This document shows, one piece after another, positions 10,009 through 21,013 of a stretch of DNA of 64,000 nt; the first letter of the stretch is position 1; every line of letters starts with the position of its first letter. The notes under the pieces were generated by a model. It was not told where the DNA came from. It saw only the letters and a program-made list of their open reading frames with translations, and made no database searches. A program made the translations under genes and the position numbers. This stretch comes from Capniomyces stellatus (lineage: Eukaryota; Kickxellomycota; Harpellomycetes; Harpellales; Legeriomycetaceae): positions 62,001-126,000 of the forward strand of contig LUVW01000007.1 of assembly GCA_001661515.1 (NCBI GenBank), in the 5' to 3' direction.

Positions 10009-12707
10009 AGACTCTGGTTCCTGTTCCTGTCTAAGTTTTGGTCTTGGTTTTGGTTTTGGAACTGGGGTTGATTTTGGTTTTGGTTTTGGACCGAGGTTTT
10101 AGAGCCAATAAGCTGTGAGCCCACTGCTGCCACTGGTACGTTGGCGTGGACATTTGGCGACCATAGCTGATCACTGTAGTCATTTAAACCGTGGCTTTCC
10201 ACAATCTTGGTTACTTTAATGTCACCACCACTACTACCATTGTTGTTGTTGTTTTTGTTTCTATTTCTATTTCTATCAACATCAAATGGAACCACCTCAT
10301 CCATATCTTTATCTTTAAGCTCTGCAAACGGTGTCTGGAGCGATCGGGACCCAGCACTATTTCTGCTACCAACGCCTTGGTTATTGAGCTCAAGTGTGCT
10401 TTGCAACATTTGTGGTTTCTTGTTGGTAGAAAACAGTATTACTTCATCTTCCTCATCATCTTCTTCATCATCAATAGAATTATCAACACCAATAGAATTG
10501 TCAATAACAGCGTTTTTAGTCAAAAGAATGTGTCGATGTAAATCAACAGCCAGTCTAGTTGACTTTAGTATTTTGGTGATTCTGACTAGAATGTGGGTTT
10601 GGCTTTCATTGATAGGTATGGTTATTTTGTCTTTGTCTTTGTCTTGTTTCTTTGCGTTGATTGGGTTTCTGGAATCACTGTTGTTGTAGCTATCATACGG
10701 CTTAAACGATGTTCCATCAGGCAAAATCCACCCTCTCATTTCGATTTCCTCGCTCAACGAAATCTCCGTTTCGTCTATACCAGCACTCTGGACTATTTCT
10801 TTGTATATACTTTCAAACGACTCCATCTTTTCAACAATACAAGAACGGTTGATTTCCTCAATCAAAACCTGCGCCAAGTTTACCAGCTCTCGCCCAATTA
10901 TCTTTGGCGTTGTCACCAAACTCCTAACCATCGACACCATCCACTTTACTCCTATATACACACTAGGTAAAATAGTTTTCAGCGTGACTGCTGTGTCTGA
11001 ATTTGCCTTTGTGTTGATGTTCAGGTAGTCAAACAACACCTGGATTGTGACAACCGCTGCCCTGATTGATGCTACCAAAAGCTCTCTATGTCTTGTCTCG
11101 TCTATAACACCATTTCCACCATTTCTGCCAGTACTACCATTTCTGCCATTTCCACCACTGCGGTCCTCGCCAAGGCGCCTGCTTATCTCCACCTCCGTTT
11201 GAACACAAAGTGTTGCGGCTGATAAAATCCCTACTGTGGCCACCTGTAGCTGGTTTGTTTCAATCGCGTCCTCACAGATCAGTCGAACCAACAACGCCTG
11301 CCATTTATCCACCACACCCATATCAACAGGTCTCGCTCCAATCAGAACCGAGCTCAAGTCCACATATCCTACAGCCATTTGCTGGATCAGAACATCCCTA
11401 TCAGTCTTGGTGTCCATCGAGTCTGCATCACCATTGTCCATCTTCAACATTGCGTAATTCTTCCTCCTTTCCTCACTAAGCTGCCGAACAAAGTTGGCTC
11501 GCGCTGTTACATACGGCATCTCACACGTCAGCGCCCTGTAGTAGCTCCCAAACGCCTCAAAAACTCTGCCTGCCATTCCATACAGAACACCCATTTGGTT
11601 GTACACAAGCCCGTTTCTAGCATCAACTATCTGTGCCTCTCTGTACATCCGCTGCGCAACCACTATGTTTCCCCCACTCTTATCAACGTCGTCAACTTGA
11701 ACCAGATCCTTCAGAAGCAAACTGCTATCCAGCTCCAACCTCTTAAGCCTCTTTTTTCTATCGCAGTAGCTCGACAAGTACCTGTACAAGTCCCCCAAAT
11801 TTATCAGTAGCTTCTGTATCGTAAGAACTACCTTTCCTCTATACGCATTTGTTCTCCCGTCCCCCTCTGTCTTTAAAATCCTATCAACCACTACCAATCT
11901 CTCGTACAGCTCCCCGCTAACCTCAGCACATTCCAGCTCTGCATCCTCCGCCTCCTCTTTACCCACTTTCCCCAACGCTTCCTTTATACTCTCCAACAAA
12001 ACCTTATTTAGCAATGACGTATAAAACCCCACTGCCTCTTGAAGAAATACATTCAGCTTTAGCCTCAAGTACCTCAGCTCCTGCTCTTGCTCTTGCTCTT
12101 GCTCTTGCTCGCTACCTCCTACTGCCCTCTGCTTACGTTTCCCCTCCATCTGCTTTCTATACTCACTAATCGTGTTGTAAACCGTTGACCTCCATAGCTG
12201 AGCATCTATCCCATGCGAGTACGAGTACTCTATATCCCCCACTATTATTCGCCTATATTGCCCACGCGTTTTACCCAAAAGTATCTCCACCCTTTCGTCG
12301 TCAAAACTTGCCCCCTCCTTAGTCAGCTTCTCCATCTGCTTCTCGTACTCTAAAGCCTGCAGCAGTACCCTCTTTGCCTCAATCCCACTCTCCTTACCTC
12401 TTATTTCCATTTCGCCCCTCTCTTTGTGCATCAATCCATCCTTCACCACCCCATCCTCACTGCCTATATGCATACCTTGATTCTCTTTCCCGCTCGCTCT
12501 CCCTAAGAACGCCCCATCACTTGGATTGCTGTTTGTTTTACCCATTTCTCTAGGATGCTTATCACGGACATTGTTGCTTGCACGAGTCCCTCCAACACTG
12601 CCCTGATTTCTCCGTGTTTGTAATAGTTGTGCCGATCCTCTATTCACTTTCGGCTTTTCGGCCTTTACTCGTTTATCCATTCCATCTCTATTTATTTTTT
12701 CGAGCAT
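8709..12707 (-). CDS. Est1/SMG5-7 family protein with long low-complexity C-terminus
   Basis: The family acts in telomerase recruitment (Est1) or nonsense-mediated decay (SMG5-7, binding phosphorylated Upf1). The ORF has 1332 codons and no intron. The conserved part is N-terminal: a 14-3-3/TPR-like helical region from ~100, including [25 protein letters not shown] and the family segment [34 protein letters not shown] at ~352-405. Helical sequence continues to ~700. From ~780 it is Asn/Gln/Ser/Gly-rich, with an Asn-Gln tract (~897-918) and alternating Gly-Leu/Gly-Thr/Gly-Ser tracts (~1118-1170). No C-terminal PIN domain is seen, so SMG7/Est1 type is likelier than SMG6. Telomere and decay roles cannot be separated from sequence alone. 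Confidence 0.82.
9151..9352. repeat. Degenerate hexanucleotide repeats encoding Gly-X tracts
   Basis: Arrays of CCTTGT (9151-9177) followed by CCTGAT, CCTAAT and CCTGTT units (about 9201-9352). They lie inside the Est1-like ORF; read on the minus strand they give Gly-Gln, Gly-Ser, Gly-Leu and Gly-Thr runs. The unit is six bases throughout, so expansion preserves the frame. Confidence 0.9.
9952..10008. repeat. (CTGGTT)n hexanucleotide tract encoding (Asn-Gln)n
   Basis: About nine near-perfect CTGGTT units inside the Est1-like ORF. On the coding (minus) strand they read AACCAG, giving alternating Asn-Gln. Confidence 0.9.
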
Positions 12708-13342
12708 TTAATACCTAAACCCTTTCTTTCTTTACCAATTTTTTTTTTTTTTTTTGTTAATTTAGTGAATTGTCTAATCCTATTACTCACACAAATGCTG
12801 TAATGCTTGTTATGTTTACGATTATCCAAGAATCTAATGTCTTTTATATCTACTCTTATTCCGTATATTCAAGTCTATTGGATGTCTGGATCAAACTTCA
12901 ATTAACACCGCTTTGCCAGGAATATATATATTATATGAGGTGATGTGAGGTGAGGTAAGATTAGGTGAGCATATAAAAGCGGAGGGTATGACTAGATTAT
13001 TTACTTTGATCATTAACACGTTGAACTTGCAACTTTATTTTTAATGATAAAATATAACTGCTAAAGTTATCAAACATTGTTTGCAGAATAATATCTTTGC
13101 TTTATTTTTGTTTTGTTTTTTTATTGAAATTTATTTTTGTTTTTGGTTTTTGTTTTGGTTTTAGTTTTAGTTTTAGTTTTGGTTTTTCTTTTTTCTTTTT
13201 CTATTTTTTCTTTTGTTTTTCTAATTTAGTTTCATTAAGGTTTTGTCACTTGAATTAAAACGTAATTAAAATCAAGCAATCTTGCAAGCTTCACCTTTTT
13301 TTTTTTTTTTTGCTTTAGTTTATAATTTCCATCTAGTGATTT
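12708..13342. other. Intergenic, upstream of the Est1-like gene
   Basis: AT-rich. Contains GGTGA-type repeats (12936-12970: GAGGTGATGTGAGGTGAGGT), a T15 run just before the Est1-like start, and a TTTTGG/TTTTAG-rich stretch at 13120-13215. No ORF is supported. It probably holds the promoter and leader of the Est1-like gene. Confidence 0.55.
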
Positions 13343-13712
13343 ATTTACTTATGTGGATTATTGGTAACAAAATCAACACAACAAAACATACAATATTAAA
13401 CAATATCATAAAAATACTATAAAACACTGTGCTATTTTGATATGTTAAATGACTCTATTAGCCAACACCCCTTCGATCAATTAGATCGTCCGTACTCGAT
13501 GGGCATTGGTTCAGGGAGATTGGTGCTACTTTAAGCCTGGACAGGATCAAGTAACGGGGTTTGTGGATGGCCTCCAAAAACGACGCTGTTGCCAGCATCG
13601 TCTTGGCGCTGAGGGTGTCAGGATTCTTGAGAATCTTGGCGGTTGGTTGTTTTAACTCCTCTACCAGGAGCTTGCCCACCAATCTTTGTGAGATTTTAGT
13701 AGGCGAATTAGG
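13343..13712 (-). mobile_element. 5'-truncated non-LTR retrotransposon (LINE-like), copy 1
   Basis: A 370-bp insertion flanked by a perfect 15-bp direct repeat TCCATCTAGTGATTT (13328-13342 and 13713-13727), the hallmark of target-primed reverse transcription. On the minus strand it carries the end of an ORF containing EAIHKPRYLILSRLK and ending in DDLIDRRGVG then stop (TAG on the element strand is just upstream of 13456), followed by a ~115-bp 3' UTR with CAATAATCCACATAAGTAAAT and an A-rich tail. It is nearly identical over ~300 bp to the copy at 50638-50979 in the opposite orientation. The encoded tail has no motif I recognise; by position it should be the C-terminus of the element's polyprotein. 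Confidence 0.88.
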
Positions 13713-13965
13713 TCCATCTAGTGATTTTATAGAAAATAAAACTCCCATCAACTAAAACATATCCCAAACTTGACAACTACTAACCCGTACATAACACACA
13801 CTCGCACTACGCTTAACGCTTAGTATACTGGTCAATTTATTGAACATTAATTAAGTATTTACTATTGATTAAATTAAAAAAAGCTTATGAGTTAAAACTT
13901 TTTAATGAGTAAAAAAATAAATTGTTTGGTTTGGTTTGGTTTGGTTAAATAGGAGAAAACTGCAA
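13713..13965. other. Spacer between LINE copy 1 and VRG4
   Basis: About 250 bp, AT-rich, containing one side of the LINE target-site duplication and, near the VRG4 stop, a short TTTGG pentamer repeat (13925-13945). It is probably the 3' UTR and terminator region of VRG4. No gene seen. Confidence 0.5.
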
Positions 13966-15156
13966 TCAGCCCTTGTGGCCAGCAAGCGAGCTAGTCTTTT
14001 CGTCGCTTTCATCGTCATTTCCCATGGTAACTGGAGGTGGCAACACCTGCTTTCCTTGCGGCGTTTCTCTCTTAATGACGTTCTTTGCGTGTGTATATAC
14101 AAGACCGGCGGAAAATCCTAGTACTACGGCCAAAATCCCTCCAACTGTGACTGGATCTGGGAACCAGATCATCGCAAACACAGCTATTGGAAGCTTGTTC
14201 AAAGCACCCACCATTGAGTACGTGGTGGATGATGTGGTTCTCAAACACCAAGCAGAGGTGTATGAAATTGCGAACCCAGCAACACCAGAAACGGCGTTTG
14301 AGAAGATGTACGAGTTAAGCTCAATGGAGTTTTCAGGCTGCGAGTAAAAGTTAACAAAACTTGACCATGGCTCTGTAACAAAACTCAAAAACAAGAAAAT
14401 ACCCAACGTAAGCATGTTGTTGTAGTACACTGTGTCAAAGTCCTTGAACTTGACATTCACAATTGTCTTTCGCATAATCACAACAAAACTTGCTGAGGCA
14501 AGACAATTGAGTCCCATCCAGAAGTATCCCGCAAAGTTAAAGGTAATGTCGTTAAAGGCTCCAACTATTGAAGAGAGAACCATAAGCCCAAACGATGCCA
14601 GCATAAGCGTTGTTACAGCTGACCCAAACACTATCTTTTCTCCATAAGCCACTGCAATAATGGTCAAGTTCTTGAATACTGTAAACAATGGAACGTTCAA
14701 ATGCTGGAGTGCCTTGGCTCCAGTGTAAAGCATAGCAGACTGCAGTACTGCTACTGGCAGCCAGGTCATAACATCCTTTTTGTTTAGTGGTCTATACTTA
14801 ATATCCGATGCCAACTTCCCAGCAATGTACAGCAATACCAAACTTCCGAAAGACTATAAAATAGACAGATATTTCGTTTATTTAAAATTCAAGTCTAACT
14901 CGTACAAGCCAACAAATTACACCTCCGTCCTTTCTCTTGGACAGCCACCGCTTTATAAACGCTGCAACGCTTGATAACAATAACATTCGGTAATAACTTC
15001 AACAACAACAACAGTCAAACTTACTTGAATCGCCAAAACCAAAAATGCCATGTGGAATTTAAAACCAGATAGAACAAACTTGTTGGTTAGTGTCATTGTG
15101 ATCGAAGAGGCACAGTATGCCAAAATTGGCACGGCGGTAGTTAGCTTATGCCTCAT
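13966..15156 (-). CDS. VRG4: Golgi GDP-mannose transporter Vrg4/Gmt1
   Basis: Nucleotide-sugar antiporter of the Golgi membrane (SLC35D/DMT superfamily), supplying GDP-mannose for protein and lipid mannosylation in exchange for GMP. Two exons, 15156-15025 and 14853-13966, joined in phase 0, give 339 aa; the intron (15024-14854) has donor GTAAGT and acceptor ATAG. The two GDP-mannose-recognition motifs are present: FKNLT at 104-108 and GALNK at 260-264. Other family landmarks are MTLTNKFVLSG near the N-terminus, FGLMVLSSIVGA, KDFDTVYYNN and SYTSAWCLRTTSSTTYSMV. About ten hydrophobic segments can be traced. The tail is acidic and short (GNDDESDEKTSS). Length fits the family. Confidence 0.96.
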
Positions 15157-16073
15157 TTTATTCTTCGTATCTGATTTTTATATTCTGCGGTTGAATGTGA
15201 TAAAAATATAAATAAGTAGAAGGGAGCAAGTGAAGAAAGTTGTATTGCTCTTATGTAGTTCTTCAGGTTGCAAATTCTGTTTAGGCAACTCTTTTTTTTT
15301 TCTTTCTTTTTTTTTTTCCTTCAGTTTATAGTTTTAATTAAATAGGTAATCCAGAACTATATTTTTCTTCTTTTTCCTTTTTTTCTCCTTTTTCTCACTT
15401 TTTTTTCTCACCTACCACGACGTTACTAGTCTTTATCAGCAAACATTTAGGTAAAAAATGTAGATTTGTATTTGCACTATATAACAAGCTCACCCAACTA
15501 TTAATCATCCCGATTTTTATTCGGTCTTCAATGTAAACTGTCTATTGCGATTTAAGTTCACAAAGTTTCAGGCCAATTATATTAAGCTGTTATGTCATAC
15601 GGATCATCGCCAGTGCTGGAAAAAACTAACACTAAAAAACATAATGCAGAATATTTGAATAAACAAGGTGACCAATCGGAATTACTCAACTAGCAAATCG
15701 CTTTGCTTGCTGAAATCCCATTGGGAAGTTTTGTCGGCAAATCAACTGTCGCTTTTGAATTCCTGACACTAGCGTCATTAAAGTCAATGGCTTAGGCTTT
15801 TGCTACTTGTTAGACAGCTTTGACAGAGTTTATTTGACTTTTTTCCTCTGCATCAAAAACAACTATCCAAGCGTGGAAAAGTTGACTGGAGAGCCAAGTT
15901 TACAAACCCAAGCCAGACAGCATAAAACATATTAAATAGCCCCGACACCATTCGTAAACCCTTGTTGAGTTTGGTTTCTTAAAGAGCCGACCCAACATGA
16001 ACACCATAACGGAGTGCTATCTGTATTGGTTCTGATTTAGCCTTTGTATAGACTTTAGACTTTAGAGTTTCTG

Positions 16074-16122
16074 GTTGACTTTGACTTTGACTTTGACTTT
16101 GACTTTGACTTTGACTTTGATT
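16074..16122. repeat. (TTGACT)n tandem repeat, about 8 units
   Basis: Eight contiguous six-base units TTGACT (last one degenerate, TTGATT) in the intergenic region about 0.94 kb upstream of the cyclophilin gene. It is preceded by diverged GACTTTA units from about 16050. Confidence 0.9.
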
Positions 16123-16976
16123 TTAGGGTTGACTTTGGGTTTAACTTTTCTGTTTTAGTTGGTTTACATGTTTGGGTGAATTGTCATTGTAAACTTGGGT
16201 ATCTGCGTGTTTTCCAACTACGCAAAAGCAAGCAAACGAGATGGAGTTATAAAGTCAGCTAGTATGTTATACGTGGAACAGGACAGAGAGATACAATGCG
16301 TTGGTAAACGCAAGTGAAAACCAAGAGCTAGGATCAGAATTTCACAAACATAATTGGCTTTCAAAAAATTACTAGATTACAATTCAATTAAGAATTTGAT
16401 TTAGGTGTTTTTACCACCAATTGTCGAGCCAAACAGATGAAAGGCGGTAGTATTTTCCTATTCTAAAAATCCCACTTCTAAAGCGTTGTAATTAATCTAT
16501 TGGCAAAGATGGAATTAGTTTCAAGGAATGCGTTTTTTTAATTGCTTTACACTTTTTTTTTGTTCTTATTTTTGTTGAAGCTTCATTTTTTTTATCCTTT
16601 GATCAAATAAAAAAACAAAATTAATTGCGATTCTTGCGAATAAGCTAGGAGAGTTCTTGGCCTGTTAAACCAGTCAATGAAAGAAAGAATGCCAGGAATT
16701 AGATGCTTATGAAACATTTGTAAATGCAACTTGATTTGTGGATGTTACTTTGCGTTTTATCATTTTATTTTATTCTATTAGTAAAATCCAGAATCCAAAG
16801 TTCCATTATTGTTGCGATTAAATCAAATAAGTCAAAGCTCCATTATTATTTCAGTTATTTACAAGCCAAATGTAAGAAAAAAAACAACAAAACAATGTTC
16901 AGTTACTGGATAATATAGCGAATTATAGCCTGAGCTTTTGTAATGAACAAAATTGCTGCTAATTCACATCGCATCA

Positions 16977-16985
16977 TATAAATAG
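16977..16985 (+). promoter_or_regulatory. TATA-like element of the cyclophilin gene
   Basis: TATAAATAG lies 75 bp upstream of the cyclophilin ATG, within a short GC-richer island (AATAGCGCGAGC). The spacing suits a core promoter with a short leader. Based on motif match only. Confidence 0.45.
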
Positions 16986-17059
16986 CGCGAGCAAGTTCGC
17001 TAACAAAACCGCTCTTGTATAAAAATTTCACAAGTTAACAGTTTTTTTTACACTAAAAA

Positions 17060-17704
17060 ATGAGATTTTTCACAGATTCAAAACTAAGCTTTTCCTTCAG
17101 GCAGCTATTTGTCTGCCTTGTCCTCCTGACTGTGTTTTTGAGCTCAGCTTCAGCTAAAAAGGGACCTAAGATCACCAACGTCATTTTCTTTGACATAAAA
17201 CAAGGCGAAGAGTCACTTGGCAGAATCGAGTTTGGTCTTTATGGAAAAACAGTCCCAAAAACCGCCGAGAACTTCCGTGCTCTCGCAACTCACGAGAAAG
17301 GATTCGGATACAAGGGCTCCAAGTTCCACCGTATCATCAAAAACTTCATGCTTCAAGGAGGCGACTTTACTAACCACGACGGAACTGGCGGAAAATCAAT
17401 CTATGGCGCAAAATTCGAGGACGAGAACTTTAAACTGAGACACAACACAAAGGGTTTGCTATCCATGGCTAACGCTGGCAAGGGCACAAATGGCTCTCAG
17501 TTCTTCATCACCACTGTTTTGACTCCATGGTTGGATGGTAAACACGTAGTGTTTGGAAGAGTTTTGAAAGGAATGGATGTAGTAGAAAAGATGGAAAACA
17601 CCAAAGTCAAGGGTGGCAGCACACCAGTTAAGGATATTGTCATTGCCGATTGTGGCGAGCTCAAGATTGAGGAGGAAGATCTTGACTCACGCCAAGAGCT
17701 TTAA
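17060..17704 (+). CDS. ER/secretory cyclophilin B, peptidyl-prolyl isomerase
   Basis: Catalyses cis-trans isomerisation of prolyl bonds during folding in the ER. The 214-aa single-exon ORF has a signal peptide (1-32; hydrophobic core [17 protein letters not shown]), then a complete cyclophilin domain. Catalytic and cyclosporin-contact residues can be aligned with cyclophilin A: Arg91, Phe96, Gln99, Phe149, Trp157 and His162. Typical strings are [16 protein letters not shown] and GSQFFIT. The protein ends in SRQEL, which resembles a K/HDEL-type retrieval signal with the first two positions altered. A yeast counterpart is Cpr5 and the animal one PPIB. It converges on the isomerase gene 226 bp downstream. 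Confidence 0.96.
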   Translation: MRFFTDSKLSFSFRQLFVCLVLLTVFLSSASAKKGPKITNVIFFDIKQGEESLGRIEFGLYGKTVPKTAENFRALATHEKGFGYKGSKFHRIIKNFMLQGGDFTNHDGTGGKSIYGAKFEDENFKLRHNTKGLLSMANAGKGTNGSQFFITTVLTPWLDGKHVVFGRVLKGMDVVEKMENTKVKGGSTPVKDIVIADCGELKIEEEDLDSRQEL

Positions 17705-17772
17705 CTTTTTTTTATCACTTTAATTGAATAGCTGTATGCCAACTAGTTTACTGTTTTTTTTTATTGCTTGCA

Positions 17773-17778
17773 AATAAA
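17773..17778 (+). terminator. Polyadenylation signal AATAAA of the cyclophilin gene
   Basis: AATAAA lies 69 bases after the stop, within CAAATAAAG and after T-rich sequence. A plausible poly(A) signal in a short convergent spacer. Confidence 0.45.
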
Positions 17779-17930
17779 GTTTCAGTAAGAGAAAAGAAAG
17801 CTGGCCAAATATAAGGCTCAAATGGTCAACGAACAGTAATTAAACAAGTAAATAAATAAATACATCGAGTTACAGCTCACACGAATCGTGTCAAGGGTTT
17901 GTCCGCTTGCACTGCTAGACGGGGGGGTCT

Positions 17931-18914
17931 TTACTTTTTTTTGCTGGAAAGAGCTTTGATAGCCATTTTTATTCTGATTTGCACTTCCGGGGTCATAACC
18001 TGCTCAATAAAGACCTTGGTGTCCAACTCTCTGCCCTTATCATACCTTTCCAAATACGACTGTCTGATGTTTCTCATAGTAGACCTTTGTGCTACTTCAG
18101 GTAACAGGGCGCGCTTAGTGATATGTTCCAACGCACTTTCCATCATTTTCTCATCACTCTCAAAGACTTTGTCCACCAAACCATACCCATGGGCCTCCTT
18201 AGCAGACATTATCACGCCATCAGTTGCAATTTTTTCAGCAATTCTGTGCGAAGACAAAAGCGAGTAAATATCACACAGCCACGCTGGTAGCGGCAAGCCA
18301 ATCTGTACCTCGTTTAGCCCATATTTGTATTTTTTATCCACCATAAATCGATCGTTGCAGGCTAGACTAAAAACCGTACCAAGGGCTAATGAATGGCCAT
18401 TCATCGCAGCAACGCTCAACAATCTACTCGTGTAAATCATTCTAAATACGTCGTTTGAGGCCTTCCAAAACTCAATCAAGTACTCTTCGCCCTTTAAAAA
18501 CGAAGACAAATCCACACCAGCAGAGAATATATTCGGCAATGCCGAAGTGATAACGAGACCTCTTACATTTTTGTCACTTTCAACTTTTTCCAGGGCTTCC
18601 TTAAATGCGTTTAGCTGTTCGATTTTGAAGGTGTTTGCTGGTGGATTGTTCAAAGTTATAATGGCAGTCTGGCTGTCCTTGTTTGCGGATGCATACCTAG
18701 GATCCTTGATCTCGTTTGAAGAGAAAGTTGGTTTGAAAGATATGCTTAAGGGCTGATTGGCGCCTTCGTCCTTGCGAGTTTTGGTGCTTAGACCCCTGCT
18801 GCGAACAGTACACGCCAAGGCCGTTCCGGCTCTGCTGACAGAAACGCCTTTGTACTTTGAGTAGTTTGGTAGAGCCGAGCTCAGTCTGGACTTTAAAACA
18901 TTAAAGGCGCTCAT
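17931..18914 (-). CDS. Mitochondrial enoyl-CoA delta isomerase-like protein (ECI1/crotonase family)
   Basis: Crotonase-fold enzyme, best matching mitochondrial 3,2-trans-enoyl-CoA isomerase, which shifts double bonds of unsaturated acyl-CoAs for beta-oxidation. The ORF has 327 aa with no intron. Residues 1-~55 are Arg/Ser-rich with few acids (RSRGLSTKTRK), like a mitochondrial presequence. The fold is seen in IITLNNPPANTF, the oxyanion-hole loop FSAGVDLSSFL and the second loop AAMNGHSLALGTVFSLACNDRF. KYGLNEVQIGLPLPAW aligns with the ECI1 segment carrying the catalytic Glu (GLNE). An ordinary enoyl-CoA hydratase is less likely because the second Glu region differs. No C-terminal SKL peroxisomal signal is present (ends SSKKK). 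Confidence 0.85.
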   Translation of the reverse strand: MSAFNVLKSRLSSALPNYSKYKGVSVSRAGTALACTVRSRGLSTKTRKDEGANQPLSISFKPTFSSNEIKDPRYASANKDSQTAIITLNNPPANTFKIEQLNAFKEALEKVESDKNVRGLVITSALPNIFSAGVDLSSFLKGEEYLIEFWKASNDVFRMIYTSRLLSVAAMNGHSLALGTVFSLACNDRFMVDKKYKYGLNEVQIGLPLPAWLCDIYSLLSSHRIAEKIATDGVIMSAKEAHGYGLVDKVFESDEKMMESALEHITKRALLPEVAQRSTMRNIRQSYLERYDKGRELDTKVFIEQVMTPEVQIRIKMAIKALSSKKK

Positions 18915-21013
18915 GATGGCGAGATTTGCGAGATTTAGCTTATGGTATTGATGTATAAAAAAGCAGTAAAAGCAGGACTTTGTGCTATGGTGTATTTAGC
19001 AAGCGTATTCTTATGAGCTGGCTATCAAAACAATGATTAGTTTAGTACCAACCGTCTCTGGGATAAATTGCCTGTTTACTCAACAGCTGTTGGCTGCATA
19101 TTACTAGTAAAAACACTCATATCCGAAAAATCTCGGAATTCTGTAGTTCGGTTATTGTTCCAAGTTTCATGTTTTGCTTTTCACAATCATATGAAAATTG
19201 GTCAGCTTTTAAATCAATAGCTAATTAGGCTTGATTTGGCACCTATATGATGTCAGAGCCTCCATTTCATTCCAAACTCAACTTTATATAGCCCAAGAAA
19301 TTACCAAGACAATAAGCACAACTTGAAAAAACAACAACCATCACTATCAAGCATTAACGTTGGCCTCCTTGGTCTGCAGTAAACAAAGGCCTTTTGAACG
19401 GGTCATTAGATTTGTGAAGATTTAAAAAGAAAGACAACAAGAGACGACTAGGTAATTTCTTGAATGTGATGGGGGAGAGTGGAGGAGGGGAGGGAGAGAT
19501 TGAATGGATAGTAGAAATAAAGGGATAAGTTGTGGTTATAAACAAGCATATTGAAGGTTCAAAGGAATGGCCCTCAAGCAAATAAGGCAATAAATGGGTG
19601 GGAATCGACTGATTAATCAGATGTGACAACATTTTGTTGCAGTGCTTTGTAAGTTAAATCAAGCTGGACAACAATAGTAATGTTGTACTTGCTGGTACTT
19701 GCGGTGCTTTACAATCCAAACACGGAAAGACCATGCCATATAAATACTTTTTGAGAAAAAAGAAGCAAAGTAAAAAAGTCAACTAATGATTTCTCAAGGA
19801 TACAAAGGGTGAAAAGGATGCAGCTTGTCATAGCACGAAAAGCAAAAGCTTGTTTATTAATCTTAATAAATAAGAAAAAGTCTTGTGGGTATTGGCAGAT
19901 TAAAAAAAAAGGACGTATTGGGGTTTGGTGCAAACACTATTATGTCAAGTATTTACCAAAGAGATGATTTTATTAGTAAAGACATTCAGGCGAATTTTAC
20001 CGCATTTAGTAAAGAATAATCCAGCATTTGAAAAAGAAAAAATAAATAAAAAAAGATGGCAGAGAAATAAAAAAAAAGGCAGAAAAATAAAAAATGATGG
20101 CAGAAAAAGGAAAAAGAGAAAAAAAATATAGCGGAAAAATGCTGGAATATTAAAAAATATATTAGGCCCGAGTTAAACAAATAATGAGTGTATTATATTT
20201 ATAAGTGATGGTGAATGGTGCCCAATATAATTACAGGGCGACTAATTTAAAAAAAAAATGTTTCGAGTAAATGTCAGATCTGAAATTAAAGCAAAATTAA
20301 AAATACAACAGCTAATAAAAACCGAAAAATTGTAATTTGTGAAATTGTTGTGACCACTATTAACATCGCTAATTTAGAATAGAAGCAGAAAAGGTTAATC
20401 GATTATCGATTTTTTAGAAAGTTAGTCCATTTAAACTTCATTAACAAAAGCTTTAAAATGCCGATAAAACAAAGAGATTATTGTTGCAGCAAAAGTAATA
20501 GTAGAAAGAAAACAAAAGGCCTGGATTGACAATCTAAATCTTTTTTTTTTTTACTAATTAAAGAGTTTAGAAGCCAAAAATATAATAAATCAGCTTGGTT
20601 ATGATACGAAAAGCAAATAACACTTATTTATAAAGCAACACCAGTGGATATTGCAATATACAAATCTGCCAACACAAGAAACTGGACAAGGGGTTTAAAA
20701 GCAAAGAGAGGGTTATTCAGGGTAGAAATAAATACTCAACAAGTAATCTTTGAGACCAGATATTACAAAATAGCTTTGGAGTGGAAAAATAGACAAAAGG
20801 TAGATAGCAAACTCAGTTATACAGCCAGTCTAGAAAACTTAAGCAGCAAACACAGGTTTAGGATAGAATAGGTTACGGTTCAAGGATCGAATTGGATCAG
20901 TATATTACAGATTCAGAGGTATCAAGCATACAATTCCGAATTATCAAGCACACAATTCATAGTAGCAAAGCGTAAAGAACAGACAGCAACACCAATAGCC
21001 ATATGAATAAATA
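18915..21013. other. Intergenic, 2.1 kb
   Basis: Divergent spacer between the isomerase and glycogenin genes. AT-rich, with a purine-rich stretch at 20030-20130. Frames such as minus 19354-19632 and plus 20644-20871 have no recognisable features and I reject them. A perfect palindrome AATCGATTATCGATT is at 20397-20411. The last ~400 bases probably are the glycogenin leader. Confidence 0.55.

Larger units (their letters stand above)
15157..17059. other. Intergenic, 1.9 kb
   Basis: Divergent spacer between VRG4 and the cyclophilin gene, AT-rich with no supported ORF. It contains a hexamer tandem repeat (16074-16122) and, near its right end, a TATA-like element for the cyclophilin gene. Confidence 0.6.
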
